Shown piece after piece: positions 1-8,444 of a stretch of 64,000 nt of DNA. The notes beneath the pieces were generated by a model that saw only the letters and a program-made list of their open reading frames with translations, was not told the DNA's origin and ran no database searches. The DNA lies in the NCBI GenBank assembly GCA_050260015.1, contig JBLNBN010000047.1, positions 1-64,000 of the forward strand, written 5' to 3'. The stretch's first letter is position 1; each line of letters opens with the position of its first letter. This DNA comes from JBLNBN01 sp050260015. GTDB taxonomy: Bacteria; Bacteroidota; Ignavibacteria; Kapaibacteriales; UBA2268. Made by a program: the position numbers and the translations under genes.

Positions 1-101
1 AAGAAAAATAATTCCATAAAGTCCCGAAGGGAGGGCATTATTCGTAACCGTAAGAAAGCGAAGCGCAGCTTACGGATGCCCATGCCTCAAATTCTATCTA
101 A

Positions 102-169
102 AACGGCGTAGCCGTTAAACGTCAGTAGCCCATGGAATATTGAAATAAGCGAATAACGGCATAGCCGTT
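102..169. repeat. Pair of 15-bp palindromes
   Basis: AACGGCGTAGCCGTT at 102-116 and AACGGCATAGCCGTT at 155-169 differ at one base. Each is followed by AAAC or AAACC and each can fold on itself. They belong to the same style of GTAGCC/GTAGGC mini-palindrome seen in the larger repeats further along the window. Confidence 0.7.
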
Positions 170-221
170 AAACCAAGCATACTGTTGAATAGAGGATATT
201 AAATCATGCCCCCCTATCTAA

Positions 222-240
222 CTTCTCCCGGCGGGAGAAG
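222..240. repeat. Perfect hairpin CTTCTCCC-GGC-GGGAGAAG
   Basis: An 8-bp perfect stem with a three-base loop. No T tract follows, so it is not a typical terminator. It reads as one more short interspersed palindrome of this intergenic region. Confidence 0.6.
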
Positions 241-256
241 GAACCGATCCTTCTGT

Positions 257-356
257 TTTCAAGCGCCTGCGCGTCAATTTCTTGAAACTTAATCCTGCTA
301 ATCCTCATAATCCGATAAATCCCGGTTCAGACTAATGGATTCCTGCCAGGTCGGAA
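257..356 (-). repeat. AATCCTG-type interspersed repeat, copy 1
   Basis: CAAGCGCCTGCGCGTCA (258-274) is followed by tandem-like AATCCTG, AATCCTC, AATCCG words and then CGGTTCAGAC..ATGGATTCCT. The same two-part arrangement recurs inverted at 53181-53270 and directly at about 61870-61957, so it is a dispersed unit rather than chance. Repeats of the type AATCC..GGTTCAGAC are familiar from other environmental bacterial genomes; that is recollection, not a search result. Confidence 0.65.
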
Positions 357-511
357 ATGACCGCTTCGCCGCGCCAGGAGCTTTTCAGAAGAGCGCCTTG
401 CATGCTCGCGCTTCTACTCATGAACTTAAAGAATTATGATATTAAATTATCCTGATAAGTTTCGTAATTTGTGATTTTACAACTTACAATTACGAATTTT
501 TCGGAGATAAA

Positions 512-2626
512 ATGAACAAGATAGTTCTATTTTCAAGCGCTATGACGCTGGCGCTTGCGCTTTTTGCTTGCACGAAATCCGTCGACGAAGGCGGCGACGG
601 CGCTGAAAAAATTCCGCAGCCAAAGATCGAAGCCAAAGGCGCGCCCGCGCCCATGACCGCCGAGCAGCTTTACTCGATGAAGAGAATCGGCGAATTGGCC
701 CTCTCCCCTGCTTCCGATTGGGCGGTGTATGTGCTTAGAACTCCTTCAATTCAAGATAATAAGATTTATGCCGACCTCTATGCCACTAAGATAGACGGCA
801 GCGAAACCAAGCAATTGACCGACGACAAGTATTCAGATATGAACCCCGTCTGGTCGCCCGACGGAAAGAAAATCGCTTTTCTCTCCAACCGCGAGATCGA
901 AAAGGGTTTCCAGGCGTTCGTAATGGATTTCCCATCGGGAACTCCCAAGAGAATTACCGACGCCGAAGGCGGAGTCTCCAACCTGGCTTGGTCGCCCGAC
1001 GGAAAGTACCTGAGCTTCACCTCCGACGTCAAGATAGATAAAACGCCCGCGGATAAGTATCCGAACTATTCGAAAGCGAAAATCAGGATTTACGGGAAGC
1101 TCCCCGTTCGCCACTGGGACGAGTGGATCGACGAGAACTACTCGCACCTCTTCATTATCCCCGCCGATGGCGGCGAGGCCAAGGACTTAATGCCCGGCGA
1201 AGCGTTCGATACCCCGCTAAAGCCCTTCGGCGGCGCGGAAGAAATCGCATGGTCGCCCGACGGTAAGGAAATCGCTTACACCTGCAAGAAAGACGACAAC
1301 TTCGCGCTCAACACCAACTCCGAAATATTTATCGTAACTTTAAACGACTTTAAGACTAAGGTAATCACCACGGGCATGATGGGCTACGAAAAGGCCCCGC
1401 TCTACTCGCCCGACGGGAAATACATCGCCTTTACCAGCCAGGAGCGCCCAGGGTTCGAAAGCGACCGCATCCGCGTTATGCTCTACGACCGCGCGACCGG
1501 CAAGATCGACGAGCTAACGAAGAACTTAGACCAGTGGGTCGAGGAGAAAATATGGGCCCCGGATTCGAAGGCTATGTACGCCTCCGTGACGGATTCCGGC
1601 TGCGTTCAAATTCATAAATTAACTGTCGACGGCGCGAAGGACGAGCGCGTTACCAAGGGTTGGTACAACCACGGTAGCGGCATCGGGATTACTAAAGACG
1701 GCAAGACCCTCGTATTCGGTCGCCAGAGCATGACGCAACCGCTCGATATATGCACTATGCCGGCGACCGGCGGCGAAGTTAAGCAGATAACGTCCGTAAA
1801 CGCAGAACTGCTCAAAACGATCAAGCCCGCTATAGTTCAGCAGCGCAACATAAAATCCTCCGACGGAAAGAATATCTTTACATGGGTTATTCTACCGCCC
1901 GACTTTGATTCGACGAAGAAATACCCGATGATCTCTTACAACCAGGGCGGCCCGCAATCGATGATCGACCAGAACTTCCACTACCGCTGGAACTTCGCTT
2001 TAATGGCTTCGCGCGGTTACGTTATCGTAGCGGCCAACCGTCGCGGCGTGCCCGGCTTCGGCCAGGAGTGGAACGACGCTATCAGCAAGGACTGGGGCGG
2101 CAAGCCGATGCAGGACCTCTTGGACGCGGCCGACGCCGTAGCCAAGGAAAGCTGGATAGATAAGAACGGCATGGCCTCGATGGGCGCAAGCGCAGGAGGC
2201 TACGCGGCTTTCTGGATGGAAGGCAACAGCAAGGGCCGATTCAAAGCGATCGTCGCGCACTGCGGCGTATTTAACTTGGAGAGCATGTACGGCTCCACGG
2301 AAGAGCTCTTCTTCCCGAACTGGGAGAACGGCGGCCCGTACTGGGAAGGTAATAACAAGGCGTACTACGACAAGCACTCGCCGCACCGCTACGTGGCCAA
2401 TTGGAATACTCCAATTCTTATTTCCACGGGCGAACGCGACTACCGCGTGCCCTACACCCAATCGCTCGAGGCCTTTACAGCGGCGCAGGTTAAAGGCATT
2501 CCCTCGGAGCTAATAGTTTTCCCCGAGGAGAATCACTTTATCTCGCACGCGCAGGAATTTATCGTATGGCACAACGAAGTGTTTAACTTCCTTAATAAGT
2601 ATTGCCGCGGCGGCGCTTCTAACTAA
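512..2626 (+). CDS. S9 family prolyl oligopeptidase, lipoprotein
   Basis: 704 aa serine peptidase that probably trims peptides in the periplasm. The N-terminus is a lipoprotein signal with lipobox LFAC (Cys20). Residues about 60-440 form a beta-propeller with repeated WSPDGK motifs (PD40/WD40-like). The C-terminal alpha/beta hydrolase domain carries the nucleophile motif GASAGG (Ser560), with Asp643 in GERDYRVP and His675 in EENH completing the triad. The start is preceded by CGGAGATAAA. Length and order fit the dipeptidyl/acylaminoacyl peptidase branch of S9. The exact substrate cannot be read from sequence. It is followed 62 bases later by clpP on the same strand. Confidence 0.93.
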   Translation: MNKIVLFSSAMTLALALFACTKSVDEGGDGAEKIPQPKIEAKGAPAPMTAEQLYSMKRIGELALSPASDWAVYVLRTPSIQDNKIYADLYATKIDGSETKQLTDDKYSDMNPVWSPDGKKIAFLSNREIEKGFQAFVMDFPSGTPKRITDAEGGVSNLAWSPDGKYLSFTSDVKIDKTPADKYPNYSKAKIRIYGKLPVRHWDEWIDENYSHLFIIPADGGEAKDLMPGEAFDTPLKPFGGAEEIAWSPDGKEIAYTCKKDDNFALNTNSEIFIVTLNDFKTKVITTGMMGYEKAPLYSPDGKYIAFTSQERPGFESDRIRVMLYDRATGKIDELTKNLDQWVEEKIWAPDSKAMYASVTDSGCVQIHKLTVDGAKDERVTKGWYNHGSGIGITKDGKTLVFGRQSMTQPLDICTMPATGGEVKQITSVNAELLKTIKPAIVQQRNIKSSDGKNIFTWVILPPDFDSTKKYPMISYNQGGPQSMIDQNFHYRWNFALMASRGYVIVAANRRGVPGFGQEWNDAISKDWGGKPMQDLLDAADAVAKESWIDKNGMASMGASAGGYAAFWMEGNSKGRFKAIVAHCGVFNLESMYGSTEELFFPNWENGGPYWEGNNKAYYDKHSPHRYVANWNTPILISTGERDYRVPYTQSLEAFTAAQVKGIPSELIVFPEENHFISHAQEFIVWHNEVFNFLNKYCRGGASN

Positions 2627-2688
2627 AAAGAGCCGTAATACGTTAATTTCGAAAAATACGCTTTAAAAAAATTAATAAGGTAAACGAA

Positions 2689-3336
2689 ATGCATAATCAA
2701 TTAATCCCAATGGTAGTTGAGCAAACGAGCCGCGGCGAGCGCTCGTTCGATATTTACTCCAGGTTGCTTAAGGACAGGATAATCTTCGTAGGCGGGCAGG
2801 TCGACGATTACATGGCAAATTTAATCATCGCGCAGCTACTCTTCCTCTCGAGCGAGGACCCGACGAAGGATATTAATCTTTATATCAATTCCCCCGGCGG
2901 CAGCGTTTCGGCGGGTTTGGCGATTTACGACACAATGCAATTCGTTAAGCCGGACATTTGCACGATTTGCATGGGAATGGGCGCTTCGATGGCGCAGGTT
3001 CTTCTCTGCGCGGGAGCAAAGGGCAAACGCTACGCGCTGCCGAACGCCCGCATCCTATTGCATCAGCCCTCCGGCGGCACGCAAGGCCAGAGCGCCGATA
3101 TTGAGATTTACGCCCGCGAAATTCTCCGCATGCGCGATAATTTATATCAGATCATCGCCAGGCATACCGGAAAATCAATCGACGTTATTAAGCACGACGC
3201 GGACCGCGACAACTATATGACTGCGGAAGAAGCTCTCGATTACGGTATTATCGACAGAATTCTCGAGCGAAGCCACGACATTAAGCCTCAATTCGAGGAT
3301 CCAAATAAAAGCGACGAAAACAAAATAAATCCCTAA
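2689..3336 (+). CDS. clpP: ATP-dependent Clp protease proteolytic subunit
   Basis: 215 aa, the usual ClpP size. It forms the tetradecameric serine peptidase chamber fed by ClpX. The catalytic triad is visible: Ser100 in GMGASMAQ, His125 in LLHQPSGG and Asp174 in the DRDNYM segment. The glycine-rich SPGGSVSAG stretch forms the oxyanion region. It lies two bases upstream of clpX, so the two subunits are surely co-transcribed. A short AAGG sequence precedes the ATG. Confidence 0.98.
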   Translation: MHNQLIPMVVEQTSRGERSFDIYSRLLKDRIIFVGGQVDDYMANLIIAQLLFLSSEDPTKDINLYINSPGGSVSAGLAIYDTMQFVKPDICTICMGMGASMAQVLLCAGAKGKRYALPNARILLHQPSGGTQGQSADIEIYAREILRMRDNLYQIIARHTGKSIDVIKHDADRDNYMTAEEALDYGIIDRILERSHDIKPQFEDPNKSDENKINP

Positions 3337-3338
3337 AA

Positions 3339-4607
3339 ATGACTAAGAAAAAACCATACTATCCTGATTATATTAAGTGCTCTTTCTGCGGTAGAGCCGC
3401 CAACGAGGTCGGCTCTATCGTCGAAGGCCCCGCTAATGTATTTATATGCGACGCCTGCGTCAGCAAGTCGCAGGAAATAATAACGCGGAATAAGACGCTC
3501 CTGATGCAGGAGCAATTCGGCGGCAAGCTCGCGCGCCCTTCCGAAATTAAAGCTAAATTGGACGAATACGTCATCGGCCAGGACTACGCTAAGCAAGTTC
3601 TCTCCGTCGCCGTATACAACCACTACAAGAGAATCTTCAACAAGATGGAAGTCTCGGACGAGCTTAAGGACATCGAGATCGAGAAGAGCAATATCTTAAT
3701 GTTCGGCCCGACGGGCACCGGCAAAACGCTGCTCGCGAAGACGCTTGCGCGCGCGCTCAACGTCCCGTTCGCCATAGCCGACGCCACGACCATCACCGAA
3801 GCGGGCTACGTCGGCGACGACGTGGAAACCGTGCTGCTCTCGCTGCTCCAGAACGCCAATTACAACGTCGAGGCCGCCCAATACGGCATCATTTACATCG
3901 ACGAAATAGATAAAGTCGCCCGCAAGAGCGAATCGACGAGCATAACCCGCGACGTCTCCGGCGAAGGAGTGCAGCAGGCGCTTCTTAAAATACTGGAAGG
4001 CACCCGTTCGGGCGTTCCCCCAAAGGGCGGGCGTAAGCATCCCGAGCAGAATTTAATTTACATCGACACCACTAATATACTATTTATCTGCGGCGGCGCG
4101 TTCGACGGGCTCGAGCGCATTATCGCCCGGCGAATGAGCAAGCAGACGATCGGCTTCATGGCCGACGAATCGATGCGCAAGGAAGAGACCTACGAACTCT
4201 TTAAGCACGCCGAGCCGGACGACCTCGTTAAGTACGGGTTCATCCCGGAAATAGTGGGGCGGTTGCCCGTTCTCTCCCCTCTTGAGGATTTAACGGACGA
4301 GGCGTTGATGAATATCCTTCTCGAGCCTAAAAACGCTATAGCAAAGCAATTCCAAAAGCTCCTGAAGATAGACGGCATCGAGCTTGAATTTGAAGATGGC
4401 GCGCTCCGCGCTATAGTCGAAAAGGCGAAGACGCGCAAAACGGGCGCCCGCGCGCTCCGCGCTATAGTCGAGGAAGCTATGCTGCCAATTATGTTCTCGC
4501 TCCCCGATATTCCCTTCGTCGAAAAGTGCGTAATAACGAAAGAAGTTATAGTGGAAAAAGCGCAGCCGAAGCTCTTTTTCAGCAAAAAGCAGGGCAAAAC
4601 TGCCTGA
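3339..4607 (+). CDS. clpX: ATP-dependent Clp protease ATPase subunit ClpX
   Basis: 422 aa AAA+ unfoldase. The N-terminal zinc-binding domain has four cysteines (C14, C17, C37, C40). Walker A GPTGTGKT is at 123-130, the GYVG pore loop at 156-159, and Walker B with DEID near 184-192. The IGF tripeptide that docks into ClpP is present in SKQTIGFMA. It recognises tagged substrates, unfolds them and threads them into ClpP. The ATG follows the clpP stop by two bases, so translation is probably coupled. Confidence 0.98.
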   Translation: MTKKKPYYPDYIKCSFCGRAANEVGSIVEGPANVFICDACVSKSQEIITRNKTLLMQEQFGGKLARPSEIKAKLDEYVIGQDYAKQVLSVAVYNHYKRIFNKMEVSDELKDIEIEKSNILMFGPTGTGKTLLAKTLARALNVPFAIADATTITEAGYVGDDVETVLLSLLQNANYNVEAAQYGIIYIDEIDKVARKSESTSITRDVSGEGVQQALLKILEGTRSGVPPKGGRKHPEQNLIYIDTTNILFICGGAFDGLERIIARRMSKQTIGFMADESMRKEETYELFKHAEPDDLVKYGFIPEIVGRLPVLSPLEDLTDEALMNILLEPKNAIAKQFQKLLKIDGIELEFEDGALRAIVEKAKTRKTGARALRAIVEEAMLPIMFSLPDIPFVEKCVITKEVIVEKAQPKLFFSKKQGKTA

Positions 4608-4650
4608 TCTAATCGATATATGTTATTTTAATTGATAAAGGAAGCTAATT

Positions 4651-5031
4651 ATGGAAGAATCAGTATTCACCAAAATTATTAAGAGACAGATCCCGGCGGA
4701 AATACACTACGAGGACGACGATTTGATCGTTATCCAGGATATTAATCCGCAGACGCCGGTGCACATGCTTATTATTCCTAAAAAGCAAATCCCTACGATC
4801 AACGACGCAACCGAGGAAGACCGCGACCTGCTTGGAAAAATGGTATTAATCGGGAAGCAAGTGGCTAAGGACAAGGGCATCTCGGAAACCGGCTATAAGC
4901 TAGTATTCAACGTCGGCGAGGAAGCGGGGCAAACCGTTTGGCATATCCATTGCCATGTGCTCGGCGGACGCGAATTCAGCGCGGAGGATAAAGAAAAAGC
5001 CAACAGCCAGAAAAAGGAAGTTCAACTATAG
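4651..5031 (+). CDS. HIT family (histidine triad) protein
   Basis: 126 aa HINT-like protein. The defining triad is HIHCH (His98, His100, His102), preceded by the conserved Q-x-V-x-H context (GQTVWH). Family members hydrolyse nucleoside phosphoramidates or related adenylates in the cytoplasm. The N-terminal VFTKIIKRQIPAEI segment is typical of bacterial HinT. AAAGGAAGC precedes the ATG. It follows clpX by 43 bases and is followed by a strong hairpin terminator at 5068-5098. Confidence 0.95.
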   Translation: MEESVFTKIIKRQIPAEIHYEDDDLIVIQDINPQTPVHMLIIPKKQIPTINDATEEDRDLLGKMVLIGKQVAKDKGISETGYKLVFNVGEEAGQTVWHIHCHVLGGREFSAEDKEKANSQKKEVQL

Positions 5032-5067
5032 ATATGTCCGTAAGATTACGGAAAGCTATATAAATAC

Positions 5068-5098
5068 AAAAGAAGCGGCACTCAAAGCCGCTTCTTTT
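5068..5098. terminator. Bidirectional intrinsic terminator
   Basis: A perfect 12-bp stem AAAAGAAGCGGC / GCCGCTTCTTTT with a seven-base loop, running into T-rich sequence on the plus strand and A-rich on the other side. It sits between the convergent HIT gene and the outer-membrane protein gene and can serve both. Confidence 0.85.
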
Positions 5099-5132
5099 AT
5101 TTTAAAGACTAATTTGACTAATACGCATAGTA

Positions 5133-5891
5133 TTAAAACTTGAGTTCCACTCCAATCCTCGCCGTAACTATATCCGTCTTGGATTTCCGGGGCGAGTAAT
5201 AAACCTGGCCGTTCTCGACCCTTAACCCGTTATCAGGCAAGTACTCCGCTTCGCCGCCGAAGATGTATTTAACGCCTAAGTCCAGGAGCAGCTGCCCCTT
5301 GCGCGTAGTAAAATCCATAGGGAAGCTAATTAGCGCTATTTGGGCGCCGCCGCCCAGGCCGTAGCTCATTACGAAGTCGTCGAAATTCGTAGTCGAAGCA
5401 ATGTTTTCGTCTTCATCATAATGAGAATTGTCCACTTCGGTTGTCGTCGCCAAATAGTTAAAGCCAAATAGGCCTTCGACGTACGGCTTAATTACTCCCT
5501 GCGAGGGTTGCACCCGGGCGTAGAGATGGCCGAAGCTAAACGAGTAGTTGGTCGTTACGTCCAGGTATACGTTCGGAATGGTGGAGCTCCAGGGCCGGCG
5601 CTCAGTGTTGGACCCATAAATCATATAGGCGCCGTCGAAGCCGACTTGCAGCGGGACGTCCCGGAACTGGTAGCCGATATTCCCGCCGATGCCGACGCTC
5701 GTTTTATCGTAAGCTTTTTTATAATCCCCCATGGGATAGCTCAATTGCAGCCCAAGCCCGAAGTTTACCCATCCGAAATCCTCAAGATTTACCTTTGGCT
5801 CCTCCTCGTAGGGTTGGCTAACCTGCGCTTTCGCTTGCAATCCGAAAATCGAAAATATTACTATGGCCAGTATTGTCAAACATTTTTTCAT
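5133..5891 (-). CDS. Outer-membrane beta-barrel protein
   Basis: About 252 aa from the ATG at 5891, which has TTGGAGA upstream; an in-frame ATG six codons earlier lacks such a site. The N-terminus is a classic signal peptide (MKKCLTILAIVIFSIFG...AKAQ). The mature part shows alternating aromatic/glycine beta strands (FGLGLQLSYPMG, GIGGNIGYQF, YGLGGGAQIALI) and ends in VELKF, a C-terminal aromatic outer-membrane insertion signal. It resembles the OmpW/PorT-like small barrels of Bacteroidota. No specific ligand or function can be assigned. Confidence 0.85.
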   Translation of the reverse strand: MKKCLTILAIVIFSIFGLQAKAQVSQPYEEEPKVNLEDFGWVNFGLGLQLSYPMGDYKKAYDKTSVGIGGNIGYQFRDVPLQVGFDGAYMIYGSNTERRPWSSTIPNVYLDVTTNYSFSFGHLYARVQPSQGVIKPYVEGLFGFNYLATTTEVDNSHYDEDENIASTTNFDDFVMSYGLGGGAQIALISFPMDFTTRKGQLLLDLGVKYIFGGEAEYLPDNGLRVENGQVYYSPRKSKTDIVTARIGVELKF

Positions 5892-6012
5892 CGTATTCTC
5901 CAAGTTCAATTAGTTATGTGTATTTTACGCAATCCAATATAAAATAGTTGCGTTAAAATATTCAATTTTTTTTCGGAACAACAAATTGTCTTTCTATCTC
6001 GTTTGTATTATT

Positions 6013-6020
6013 TAAATTTG
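6013..6020 (+). promoter_or_regulatory. Putative -7 box TAAATTTG upstream of recN
   Basis: TAAATTTG matches the Bacteroidota TAnnTTTG -7 consensus and lies 48 bases before the recN ATG. A TTG at 5986-5988 could be the -33 element, but the 24-base spacing is longer than the 19-21 usually seen. Confidence 0.4.
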
Positions 6021-6067
6021 CATATATTGAAATGACAAACAATCGCTGAAAAAACACTACCGGGCGA

Positions 6068-7792
6068 ATGCTAAAGAACTTATATATAAAAAATTTCGCG
6101 ATAATCGACGAGCAGGAGATCGAATTTTCTCCGGAATTGAATATCATAACCGGCGAAACGGGCGCAGGCAAGTCCATAATGGTGGACGCTTTAATGGTAG
6201 CGCTCGGCGAGCGCTCCAGCGCGGATTTTATCCGTCGCGGCGAGAGCAAGGCCGTAATCGAAGCTAAGTTTGAGATCGAGCCCAATCATCCCGCCAAAGC
6301 GCTAATCCGCGAGAGCGAAGTGGACGAATTCGGTTCGGAATTGATCATACGGCGAGAGATACTCTCCGGCGGAAGCTCCCGCGGTTTCATTAACGACTCG
6401 CCGGTCCGCGCAGGCCTGCTCCGCCAATTCGGCGACCTGTTGGTCGATTTCCATGGCCAGCACGAGCACCAATCGCTCCTGCGCCCCGAGCGGCACGTCG
6501 CTCTGTTGGACGCCGCATTCGGCTCGTACGCCCCGATTTTGGACGACTATAAAGCCGCCCGCGAAGAGCTAGCGCGCGAGATCGCGGCTTTAAGGAAACT
6601 TACTTCCGAAAAGTATACTTTCCGCGAAAAGTATGAGTACAAAAGGCTCCAACTCGAGGAAATAGAAAAGATCGCGCCTCAGCCGAACGAAGAAGAGGAA
6701 ATCGAGGGCGAATTAAAGATACTAATGAACTCCGAGCGGCTGTTCTCGCTGGCAGGCGAAGCGGCTTCGCTCCTTTCGGGCGACGACAATTCGGCGACTA
6801 CGCGGCTCGCCCGCGCAAAAAAGTTAATCGAGGAGCTATCCGGGTACGATCCTTCATTCTCGCAGTACGTGCCCGAGCTCGAAGCCGCGCTTATTTCGGC
6901 AAGCGAATCAGCCAGCTTCGCCTCGCACTATACCGACAGGATCAAATTCGATCCGGCGCGAATCGAATCGCTGCGCGCTCGCCAATTGCAGTTGCGCTCT
7001 TTGCTAAAGAAATACGGCACGCTCGAGGACGCTATTAAAGTTAAGAACGAAATTCGCGATTACCTGGAAATAGTGAATAACGCGGACGAGAAGATCGCCG
7101 AAATGACCGTAAGGATACATGAGCTTCAGCGGCGGCTGGGCGAGCTGGGCGGGAACTTGCTACATGAACGCGAAAAGGCTTCGTTAGAGCTTTCCACGAA
7201 GGTCGAGGACCTCCTGCGCGATATGGCGATAGCCCACCCGCGCTTTTCGGTCAGGTTTACCGGCAATGAAATAGAGGACGGGGCGGATGAACGCGTAGCG
7301 GCGGAGGTCGGCAGCAAGCTTTTCGAAGCGTACCCGCATGGTCTAGAAAAAATTGAATTCCTAATTTCGACCAACAAAGGAGAGGACCCGAAGCCGCTCG
7401 CGCAAGTGGCCTCCGGCGGCGAAATTTCCCGTGTGATGCTTTCAATTAAATCTATAACCTCGGCCGGCGAAAGCTTGCCAATACTGATTTGTGATGAAAT
7501 TGATTCAGGCATATCGGGTAGAGTGGCCGCAAGGGTTGGTCGGGTAATGAAAAGATTATCGAAGAAGCATCAAATTATCGCTATAACTCACTTGCCGCAG
7601 ATCGCCGCATTCGGGGAGCGCAACTTCTCAGTCGAGAAATCTGAATCGAACGGAAGGACGGTTACGAAGGCGATACTAATCGAAGGCGAGAAGAAAATGC
7701 TCGAGATCGCAAAGATGTTCTCGGGCGACGAAGTCTCGGCCGCAGGCTTGGAAAGCGCGGGCGAACTGCTCCGCGAAGCAAAAAACATTTAG
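6068..7792 (+). CDS. recN: DNA repair protein RecN
   Basis: 574 aa SMC-like ATPase acting in recombinational repair of double-strand breaks. Walker A GETGAGKS is at 29-36. A long coiled coil spans the middle (about 160-360). The C-terminal head carries the ABC signature ASGGEISR and Walker B LICDEIDSGISG, followed by AITHLPQIAA. Length and order match RecN throughout. The CDS starts ATGCTAAAGAAC; no strong Shine-Dalgarno site is visible. Confidence 0.97.
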   Translation: MLKNLYIKNFAIIDEQEIEFSPELNIITGETGAGKSIMVDALMVALGERSSADFIRRGESKAVIEAKFEIEPNHPAKALIRESEVDEFGSELIIRREILSGGSSRGFINDSPVRAGLLRQFGDLLVDFHGQHEHQSLLRPERHVALLDAAFGSYAPILDDYKAAREELAREIAALRKLTSEKYTFREKYEYKRLQLEEIEKIAPQPNEEEEIEGELKILMNSERLFSLAGEAASLLSGDDNSATTRLARAKKLIEELSGYDPSFSQYVPELEAALISASESASFASHYTDRIKFDPARIESLRARQLQLRSLLKKYGTLEDAIKVKNEIRDYLEIVNNADEKIAEMTVRIHELQRRLGELGGNLLHEREKASLELSTKVEDLLRDMAIAHPRFSVRFTGNEIEDGADERVAAEVGSKLFEAYPHGLEKIEFLISTNKGEDPKPLAQVASGGEISRVMLSIKSITSAGESLPILICDEIDSGISGRVAARVGRVMKRLSKKHQIIAITHLPQIAAFGERNFSVEKSESNGRTVTKAILIEGEKKMLEIAKMFSGDEVSAAGLESAGELLREAKNI

Positions 7793-7841
7793 CGTTCATT
7801 TTCGTTCAATAATAAAAATTAATGGATTTTAGGCGCGTATT

Positions 7842-8444
7842 ATGAGCTATGCAGATACTTATTTAAGTAAAAGCGAATTGGAAAGTCTTCTGGCAGGGAA
7901 AATAGATCCCGTCGATATTAACAAAATTTCTTCGGCATACGAAATGTCGGAAAACGCCCATATTGACCACACGATGGATCACGGCTCTCCATATTTTTTC
8001 CATGTTACGCGCGTTTGCAAGATTATTATCTGCGAGCTCGAGCTTTACGATACGGACGTTATTATTGCCTCGCTGCTGCACGACATCTACCAAACGACCA
8101 GCAATATCTCGCGCGAGATTATTACTTATAACTTTGGGAATTACGTCGCCTTCCTGATAGAATTGCTGAATCAGTCCACTAAGTACCTGGAGCTATACCC
8201 GGACAAGGTTCAATTCAAGGAAAGCGTGGATTCCAAGACTCCCTGCCGCGATTATCTGGTAATTTGGATGGCGGAGCATTTGGACAACTTTAGGAAGCTC
8301 ACGTTCGACCCGGTTTATAACCCGATACAGTACATGAGCGAGGTCGAACGCGACTTCTTCCCATCGGCGGAGAAGGCCCAACTGCCGCAGCTCGACTATT
8401 TGATCGGCGAATTGAAGAAAGAAAGAAATAAGATCGTTGGCTAA
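7842..8444 (+). CDS. SpoT-like HD-domain protein (possible small alarmone hydrolase)
   Basis: 200 aa, essentially one HD domain. The pattern PYFFH (His54), SLLHD (His80, Asp81) and MAEHLDN (Glu145) aligns in order with the ppGpp hydrolase domain of RelA/SpoT (YIxH, LLHD, LADRLHN). Two features differ: the catalytic ED that follows HDxx in SpoT enzymes is Gln84-Thr85 here, and the last metal-ligand Asp is Glu145. It may therefore hydrolyse another nucleotide or be altered in activity. The 3' end overlaps the convergent kinase gene by four bases. Alternative: a generic HD phosphohydrolase. Confidence 0.75.
   Translation: MSYADTYLSKSELESLLAGKIDPVDINKISSAYEMSENAHIDHTMDHGSPYFFHVTRVCKIIICELELYDTDVIIASLLHDIYQTTSNISREIITYNFGNYVAFLIELLNQSTKYLELYPDKVQFKESVDSKTPCRDYLVIWMAEHLDNFRKLTFDPVYNPIQYMSEVERDFFPSAEKAQLPQLDYLIGELKKERNKIVG

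Larger units (their letters stand above)
1..511. other. Gene-free leader with short palindromic repeats
   Basis: No credible ORF lies here. The stretch holds several short inverted repeats: CCGTAAG/CTTACGG at 48-75, two near-identical 15-bp palindromes at 102-116 and 155-169, a perfect hairpin at 222-240, and an AATCCTG-type repeat at 291-356. The last 80 bases are AT-rich and probably carry the promoter of the S9 peptidase gene, but no clear TAnnTTTG box is visible. Confidence 0.6.
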
